Shown one piece after another: positions 1 through 8,200 of a DNA stretch of 12,500 nt. Position 1 is the stretch's first letter; the number at the start of each line of letters is the position of its first letter. A program made the translations under genes and the position numbers. The stretch comes from Penaeus vannamei (taxonomy: Eukaryota; Arthropoda; Malacostraca; Decapoda; Penaeidae): positions 3,066,717 through 3,079,216 of the forward strand of contig NC_091564.1 of NCBI RefSeq assembly GCF_042767895.1. The letters are read 5' to 3'. The notes beneath the pieces were generated by a model that saw nothing but the letters and a program-made list of their open reading frames with translations, ran no database searches and was not told where the DNA came from.

Positions 1-110
1 TCCCATACTTTAAAAGAAGTTATAGTAATTTTACACAATACCTACACATACGTAATTGTGACAATTTTGGTATCGATGGATTATTCTCCCCCTCTAGTAC
101 ACATATATGT

Positions 111-522
111 AGAAATTATGCCAAGGAACCCCCTAAAGCCCCACGTTCTTGTCTCCGATAGCAGGGGAAGGCATGAAAGGTACCAGGGAAATTGTGGGGT
201 AAAATACGAGGGCCAGCAGTCCCCACCCAGGAAAACAGAGAATCCTGTATGTATTCATGGCAGGAGAAAGTGTTGGACAGACTCGGCAATGGGCGCTCCC
301 ACATAGTAGTGGAATGCTGTTTCTTGCCATGAATACATGAAAGGTTCTTTTTTCTAGGAGGAGGCTTCAGACAGCACACCTGCATTAGACAATATAGTGA
401 GTAATTCTGTGTATATTATTCATATTTTACCATGCAATTTCCCTGATACCTTTCATGCCCTCACCTCTTATTGGAGGCAAGATTGTCGCTAATGTGGGTG
501 TTTCCACAGCATGATTTTGAAA
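111..522. mobile_element. Foldback (MITE-like) palindromic element, copy 1
   Basis: The two halves are imperfect reverse complements. Perfect inverted blocks include 170-182 with 447-459 (13 bases) and 251-262 with 325-336 (12 bases); 183-194 pairs with 435-446 with one mismatch. The centre near 265-315 would be the loop. The outer ends (GAAATTATG near 113 and its diverged complement near 513-522) are approximate, and no target-site duplication is clear. No open frame resembles a transposase, so it would be non-autonomous. A diverged second copy follows in the same orientation. Confidence 0.65.
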
Positions 523-730
523 CATTTGGATAGAGAGGGAGAGAGATTCATTGATACGAAAATCGTCGCAATTGATGATGAATATTTACTATGTATTCCT
601 ACTCTATATGGTGTCTTTAACTGAATGAGAGTTAAAGAGAAATGGTAAATATTCAGAATACCCTCACCTGACTGATCACGGTGATAGTAGTATGGATGGT
701 TTCCATTCACTCTCACCTACCCATCTGTAT
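523..730. other. Spacer between the two foldback elements
   Basis: Ordinary sequence of about 208 bases separating the two palindromic copies. I see no gene, and no internal repeat that would make the two elements one larger unit. Its last bases lead directly into the shared AGAAATTATG end of copy 2. Confidence 0.4.
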
Positions 731-1182
731 AGAAATTATGCTGTGGAAACCCCCTCAGTACCCACAATCTTGGCCTCAATAACAGGGGAGGGCAGGAATG
801 CTACTAGGAAAATTCTGGGGTAAGATATGAATAGTATACTTGAAATTGGTCAATATATAGTCATATGTAACCCCATGGGGCCTGCTGCCTCCCAATCCTT
901 GCCCTGTACAACAAAGAATCCACCATGTATAGGACAGACACTGCATTGAGCTCTCCCATGTGTTGATAATACACTCTCTCCTACCATAAATACATAGAGG
1001 ATTCTTTGTGTTCCAAAGCAAAGGGGGCTGTGCCCCCTGCATTTGACTGTATATTGACCAATACATTCTGTATTATTTATATTTTACTGTGCAATTTCTC
1101 TGTTACCTTTCATGGTCTCCTCTGCAGTCAGGGCCAAAACTGTGGGGTTTTAAGAGGTGGGGGGGATCTATAACATAATTCC
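731..1182. mobile_element. Foldback (MITE-like) palindromic element, copy 2
   Basis: Same family as the copy at 111-522, diverged by substitutions and indels. The left end AGAAATTATG is shared exactly with copy 1, followed by a related run (CCCCCT, then ACAATCTTGGCCTC and CAGGGGAGGGCA). The right end (TGCAATTTCTCTGTTACCTTTCATG, shown in pieces TGCAATTT and TACCTTTCATG) matches copy 1's right arm, and its reverse complement matches the left arm. Boundaries are estimates; no transposase and no clear target-site duplication. Confidence 0.62.
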
Positions 1183-2226
1183 TTTAAATATGGGTAGTAA
1201 AAAGTGAGAGGATATAAGTAGTCTGTTTATCTTTGTTTTATGTTTCTTTATAACTATTATATGTTTTTCTCCATCCTTGCAGCCTTTTTCTAAGTTATAA
1301 AGTTATTTTGTAATATGGTATGCTTTTGAATTCTCTTAATATATTATCAGTTTTAATCAAATAGATTGTAATTGAGTTGAGAACTTTTGGCTAAGGCTAT
1401 GTGTTTGTTAAGATGCAGATCTACTATTGCAGTAGAAATATATTGCTTTATATACTATTATATATTTGTAAACCCTATAGATATCATACCATATATTGCA
1501 GTAAATATTTCATAGCAACAAGTGTGTAAATTGCTTGATAACTTTTTTAGGTGTGAATTGTTTTCTCAAAAAAATTCAGTTGACTAAATTTGTGTTAGCT
1601 TTTTAATGTCTGAAGTAGTTTCACATAAGCTGTAGTTGATATGCAGGAAATATTACAAAGCATACTTCAGAGTGTATTAACTGTGATCTTGGCATGTTTC
1701 AGTTTACTTGAATATGATTTAAGCTACTTGATTTCTGTGATCCTGGGATGATTTAGAATTATATTGACGTTATTTTTCCCTATTGTTTCTTGTTTCTCCT
1801 GTGCCCTGATTGAAACGGTATTAAATTTTTTGTTTTTTGTATTATGATTGCAGAGAAGATCTCGGAGTAACATGGAACTAGCCCTGGATGTCGCTATATA
1901 TAAAAGAGTGTCTATTTAAAACCCAGCCATCTACCTATTCCCTTATTTTATCTGACACAATTTGTGTCCCCTGATTTAACTTGATGAAATTTTACTCATT
2001 TTCTAAAGCCTGGCCTACCCTATCCCAGCCTGCTTCTTATACCCTTATGGAAGCGAATAAAAGATAAAAGAAAATTGTAGTTATCTCTGGCCATACATCT
2101 CATTTCAGGAATAGCAGTTGTTACTAAGTTTTCAGCAAAGTTTTATATATTCCTAAAATCTCATATGTTTAGTATAGACTATATAATGTAAAAGATTTAT
2201 TAATGCTATTCTCGTACTCTTCTTAG
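1183..2226 (+). other. AT-rich upstream region of PAN2; possible promoter or 5' intron
   Basis: No conserved coding sequence is visible. Three signals stand out: a strong acceptor (T-rich tract then ATTGCAG) ending at 1853; a TATA-box match TATAAAAG at 1899-1906; and an AATAAA at 2056-2061. The acceptor before exon 1 (TACTCTTCTTAG) ends at 2226, which favours a non-coding first exon further upstream, whereas the TATA match would favour initiation near 1929. The sequence alone does not decide between them. Confidence 0.4.
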
Positions 2227-2251
2227 AGTTTCATCTGTGCTCCTGTTGAAG

Positions 2252-2291
2252 ATGGATTTTTCAGCTGTCCAGTTTGGGGAAGAAATGCTTG
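2252..2291 (+). CDS. PAN2: PAN2 exon 1 (coding part), start codon
   Basis: Encodes residues 1-13 (MDFSAVQFGEEML) and the first base of Gly14. The ATG has A at -3 and G at +4. A pyrimidine-rich acceptor ends at 2226, so the exon probably begins at 2227 with 25 bases of leader; that stretch has no in-frame stop, so a further upstream coding exon cannot be excluded. The donor at 2292 reads GTTAGT. The phase (one base left over) fits exon 2 exactly. This short N-terminus is not conserved enough for me to recognise, so the exon rests on context and phase only. Confidence 0.65.
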
Positions 2292-5200
2292 GTTAGTGAA
2301 CATTTGGTATTTTGTCTTAGATTTGATATTTGTGATAGTTGTTCAACCTTTGAAGTCATAAAGAACTAGATCATTATATGCAGATGGCTAATGGAAGTAT
2401 GTGTGTGACAAATGTTTGGTAAGAGAATCTATTAGATTGATATTTGCTGTAATGCAGATTCTGTTTTAGCATGCAACAATATTTTTGATAGAAAGACTTG
2501 CCATGTGCTAAGTAAACTTTTGCATATCTTGTGTTTTTCTGCTACTAATACTTTCATAAATGATGTGTGTGTGCATATACCAAGGCTAATGCAAATCCAT
2601 CCAATAGGGTATGATGGGAGCAACACCTTCAGCGAAGAGGGCACAGCCTATGCAGAAATATACGGTGGGGAGGGTGGGGAAGGCTTCCCAGCTGGTGGTG
2701 AATTTGCCCATGACTCCCAAGAAGTAGAATTCATGAATGGTGGAGATTACCAGGAGAGCCAGACGGTGTTGGTGGATGGAGGCGATCGCTTTGGAGTGTC
2801 AGCTGTCACTGTGGACAGGAAGGAGGAGCTCGTCTGGATGGGTAACTCTGGGGTAAGGAGGGCAAAGTATTAAACACTCACAACAAAGAAACTCTTGGAT
2901 AAAGAGAGAGAGATATAAGAAATTGAATGGATTATATAACTTTCATTCTTCCATTTATTAAAAAAAAAATAATAATCAAACGTTTACAGGGACATGTGAC
3001 CTCCTATCTCAGCACAGAACTCATGAAATATACATCTTTTCAAGTTCATGCCACAGAAGAAATCCGTGATTTAAGGTCAACTGATGCAGGTGTTCTGGCC
3101 CTCACACCTACTTCACTAAACCTTTGGACCAGACAAGGAATCCCAGTTTTTTCCCATAGGTAAGCATTGTTTTGTTTATGTTTCCAAGAACCATTAGTTG
3201 TATTGAATGGGTAAGAAAGTCTTAAGAAGGTTCTTAAACCAGATAAGTAGTGATACAAGCATTGTAAAAAGTATCCAGTGATTGACAAAGGATTTTAAAA
3301 TCTGACATTTAGATGTATGGGTAATTAATTAAAGTGAAATTTGTTTCCAGATCACCACAGTTAGAGAACATGCAGTGCATGCTTCAACTCGGGGGCAACT
3401 TTTCTCATCGCCTTTTACTTGGGGGTCATCAGGGCTCCATGGTGGAATATGACCTCACACGGCAAGAGCAGACTCGATGTGTAAGTTTTATGCTTTATGA
3501 GTGAACTGTAATGGAATAAGATGTAATGTGACTTATGATCGTGTAAGAGACCATTGTTCCTGCATGTGTTGATTGCCAGAATTAAAATTTTTATAGATTT
3601 GGCATCTTGTTTTATAGAGTGATTTGGGGTATTTTATTTATTCTTTCTTACACTGTATTGGTTTCATAAATTTTTAAAGGTTTAATTTCTTTTTCCTGTT
3701 ATTTTTACTGTTTTATGGTATTATTCAATTTAACATAGAGGAGAGAATCAGTTACGAATTCTGCAATCGTTTTTTCTACCTTTGTGTAATTTGCAGCACC
3801 AGGTAGGAGAACAAGGTTGTGTAATCTTGCGTGATCATGCCCGTTTTGTGTGCCATGGAGACTTAACAGGCAGGATTGTTCTCCATGATCCTCGAACAAT
3901 GCGACAGGAGCACTACTTCCAGGCGCACACAGGAAGCTTGTCAGACTTTGATGTCCTTGGGAACTACATTGCAACGTGTGGCTTCTCAAACAGGTTAGCT
4001 AGTTGGAGTGTTGGTGTGAGTTTTCTTTCTCTTTTATCTTTGTTTTTCTTCTTTTATTGCTTTGCCTTTCACAAGATATTGATTAGCTATGTGTAGGCAT
4101 GGGGTATACCTCATTGTGATAGGCCATATGTTGAAAATCTTAGGCAAAGATAGATTTCTTTAAAAAAATTCTCTTTTTGTGAAAAAGGACCATATACATC
4201 ATAGAACAATGTTTTATTGCTCTTTACTTAGCACATTATGAATTTGCAAAGGAAAACTGCACATTAATCCAAACCCAATTTGAATTTCAGCTACTCACAA
4301 ATCCCTCTAAATCTCACACGAAAATAAATGACATGAGTGGAAATGATAATTGCTTAAGGTTTCACGCATGATTTCTTGCTTGCAGAATGGGACAGATGAT
4401 GGGTGACCAGTTTGTTATGGTGTTTGACTTGCGGATGATGAAGTTGTCCCTGCCTCTGAGGGCACTAGTCCCTCCTTTCCTTCTCCGGTTCGTGCCTGGC
4501 CTCTCATCATGCCTGGCCGTGGTCTCGCCCCTCGGCCACTGGCAGCTCATGGATGCAGGCCAGCCTGACAATGCCATCATGAGCATGAGCTATCAGGTAT
4601 GTTGGTGAGATATGTTTATATGGTTTGTGTCTTTTTGTTTGGTGAAAATATTTTTAAAAATTTTATTTTGTTCTTTTTATAAGTGGGGAATTAGATTTTT
4701 TTAAAATGATCTGTATAAGCTTTACTGAAAGCTAAACTCTCTGGGCAAAGAGAGATTGATAACAACTCAATGTCTGGTGTTAAAATTAAATTGATCAAAT
4801 AATAGACCTAACTAATCATCTAGTATGTGGATCCCTGTCCCTTCACTTGGACTATGCCACCTATTGTTGCTGTCATGTTGGTAAGTGTGCAGTGTTTTTG
4901 AAATACTGGGGCTAGTAGGGAAAAAGAGAAGGTTTTGTTTTTAAGGCGTTATCAGGTGGTTGGGTGGTTGGCTCAAGAAGGATTTAGGTTCTTGCCAGAT
5001 AGCAATAATGTTTACACTAGACCTCTTGGAAAGAAAAGAGTTTTTTCCATCTCTCAGAAGCCTCATTTGCTAAGATATGTAAGTTCATGTATAACCCGTG
5101 TCATTTGATTTTCTGTTTATCCTCCAATCTGATTCCTTTATCCTCATCCTTGGCTTACTAGATTGACTAGAATAAGGATGTGTGACTAATTGTTTTGACA

Positions 5201-8200
5201 ACTAGGCTTCCAAAATAGATCTATAATGTAGTCCAACAGTATGTATGATATTGTTTTGTCCTAACTCTGGTGTAATTCTATAAATGGCTGTGTCTAATCA
5301 ACAAGAAAATGAACTGATATTGTTTATATCCCTTTTGATATTTACAGATTTATCACCTGTTTTATTTTGCAATTTATGCATGTATATGCAATTTATATTA
5401 TATGTTAAGAGCTTGCACATTAATCAATTACTCTATTTTGCATTTATGCTTCTACAGGTCAACTGCTCACCAGAGAGTGTCATCACAACGTTTGACGTAG
5501 CTTCTTCATCACAGGCCTTAGTGTTTGGGGATAATTTGGGGTCGTTGCATCTCTTCAGCACAGGAAATAAACCAACTTTCAATAACTTTTCACAAGTAAG
5601 AATTTTGTAATAATTTGTTTTTATTATTTTTATCTGTTATTGAATATTTTCAAAAGTGTTATGATCCATGGATGAATTATTTAAGATTCAATTGGTCAAA
5701 TGATTAATTATGGATTTGCTGCAGTTTCAAGCAATGTTTTTAACTGTTATTAAGAACTGTGGCTGAAATATGTGTCTCTGTTGCTTGATTTGAGGTTACT
5801 TGATGATATTACTGTTTGTGATGTTCATGTTTGTAGAACAGTTTAATTTTCTCCCCTTTTTTCTTACTGCTTTCATGATAGATCAATTTATTTTAAAGAA
5901 AATAATCAACAAAAGTATTATGTGGTCAAGCCCTGATTACACTTAATTGTAGAAAAAAATTATAGTGTAATCCTATCATATTCCCGGCAGAAATGCGTGG
6001 ATTAGAGAAGTAACCATAACTGGACAGATCTTACTTTGAAAACCAGAGCGTGTAATTCATAATTTTGTTGTTGGATTTGTATTATAATTGTATGTATTTT
6101 ATGATTAGCTGTGTTTTGCAAAGACTTTTATAATGATTCAATTATTGAATTCTTATTACTTTTTGTAGGTGAGTTACAGTATCCATATTTTATAACATTT
6201 CCTGAAAGTGTTCTGTTTTGATTTGCTGATACTTTTATTTTGCCCTTTTTTCTGTTGATTTAGTTATATTTTTGCCCCATGTATGATTAATGTGATGATT
6301 TTGGAAACAATTATTCATATTGGCATGTGTGGCTAGAATTCACAACATGCAAAAAAGACCAATGAATAAGATCAAGTATGTCAAGCAAGGTTTTTGTATA
6401 GCACAAATATTTATCAAACTTTGTATGTTTTTTGTCATGCTGATATTTATGATTCTTCCACAGGAGACTATAATGCCAGATCTACCGGAACAAGTGCAGA
6501 CGATGCCCCTAACAGATTCCACCTCCTCCATCGCCTCACTTCCTATGTACTACCCAACCAGCGCATTATTATCAGACTGGCCAGAACAGTATATGAGGGC
6601 ACGGTACAGGTAAGAGAGTGGTTGTGGTACTGAATGCTATTATCTTCCTCCTCATGTTGTTGTTCTTCTTCTTTCTTCTCTCTTCATTGCTTCTTTTTCT
6701 TCTTCTTTCTTCTCTCCTTTCTGTTTCTTTTTCTTCTTTTTCTTTCTTCTCTCCTTTCTGCTTCTTTTCCTTCTTTCTACTCCTTTCTGCTTGTTTATCT
6801 TTTTCTTCTTCTTTCTTCTTTCTTCTTTTCTTTCTTTTTTCTTCTTTCTATCTTTTTCTTTTTTCTCCTTCCTTCTTCTGTTTCTCTCTTCTTTTTTTCT
6901 TCCTCTTCTTTCTTCTTTCTTCTTCATGTTCTTGTTCTTTTTTCTGTTTTATTCCTTTTCTTCTTGTACTTCCACTTCTTCATCATCACCTCTATCATGT
7001 TGAATTTGTCTTTTAAATATAATGAATAAGCTTTTATCCTATTTGTTAGTGTTGATTGTTAAACCCAGGGATATATTTCAAAGTAATTAATTACGAACTT
7101 GTTGCAAATGGCTTCTTTTACAAAGTAGTGCATTGTTAATATTCCATTGGTAAAGTAAATGTGACATTGTAAGGTGTATCTCTCTCTCTCTCTCTCATTC
7201 TTTCACTTTCTCATTTTATCTCTCTCTTTCTTTTTTATTTTATAGCAAAGATTAGTATTTGAATATTTGTTGTTTATTTACTTATGATTAATTATTGATT
7301 TTTTGAAGGATAGTTTATGAATGTTGAGAAATAGTATCTGTTTTTTGTTTTCTATGTCGTGGAAAGATTTGCTGTTGAAATAACATATTCTTGAGAGTTG
7401 TAAACAGTAGCATTTTTTCATTTGCATTCTGTTGTCATCTGGATAAAGCAAATCAAGTGACAAATATGGACATTGGAAAATGTAAAAAAAAATGCTTATG
7501 CAGAAAAAAGAGAAAATAACATTACAAAGGGGAGGCATGGAGTCTTGTCACCACATACGAGTGTTTGTGTGCCACACACCCATCAGAGTGGCTGCTCAAA
7601 TAAGCCTTATGACCATATTTTGTGCCATGTGATAGCAGTGAAGAGTCCAGATCCAGTTGGTTAATAAATATAATTTGTTTTCTGATACGTAATTTTTTAT
7701 CAACAGGCCAACCCCTCCTGTTGATCCATCTATCTTGGCAAGCATGAAGATTGTAGGTTCCATCGGCTATGCACCTAATTTGCACAACAGGAAAAGGAAC
7801 CAGGTGAGTAAATAGAGGGTGCTTGTTGATACTGTTGTCTTCAAAGATCCAGTACACATTTAATTTTGTATAACCATTTAATTCAAGGAAGAGGAAAGAG
7901 TTCTACATTGGAAAATTAAGATGTGAACTGTGTTGTTGTGAAGTGCCAGAATGATATATTATATCCTAGTACATTTTGTAGTTGTATTGAATGTTGGATA
8001 AAGAAAATTTTGGTATTCAGGAACTCAGTCTTACAGTTAAGATTATGGACTATTCCCAGATATGTATATATTGAGTCATGCACTTGTACTGTAGACTATT
8101 GTTTCTCTTGATATTTGTGCTGTTACACAGACTACAGTAATATATTGCCTTGATATATCATCAATATATTGTTTTACTTGATATTTGTAATTACAAAAAC

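Larger units (their letters stand above)
6610..7706 (+). other. PAN2: PAN2 intron 8
   Basis: 1097 bases, GTAAGA to TCAACAG, phase 2. Its first third is occupied by a long pyrimidine tract, followed by a CT microsatellite; the remainder (about 7250-7700) is plain AT-rich sequence. Confidence 0.92.

Noticed and set aside
116..385. Overlapping open frames on both strands inside the palindromic element
   Set aside because: No transposase motif or recognisable domain; frames on opposite strands mirror one another because the element is self-complementary.
2505..2607. Coding start inside intron 1 leading in frame into exon 2
   Set aside because: The exon 1 model has a good start context and exact phase match; the upstream intron frame looks like non-coding AT-rich sequence. 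Kept only as an alternative.
3994..4096. Continuation of the exon 5 frame past 3993 as coding sequence
   Set aside because: The spacing to the exon 6 motif matches human PAN2 only with the cut at 3993, and the longer forms hit a stop in exon 6.
6618..7029. Long Phe/Ser/Leu-rich open frames on the + strand and a Lys/Glu/Arg-rich frame on the - strand
   Set aside because: They are produced by the C/T-only composition of the intron 8 tract; several overlapping frames stay open at once and none shows a domain.
7522..7857. 111-codon open frame on the minus strand over exon 9
   Set aside because: It is antisense to a highly conserved PAN2 exon and runs through intron on both sides with no recognisable domain.
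7923..8111. 62-codon frame in intron 9
   Set aside because: Short, AT-rich, overlaps the start of the minisatellite and has no recognisable motif or start context of note.
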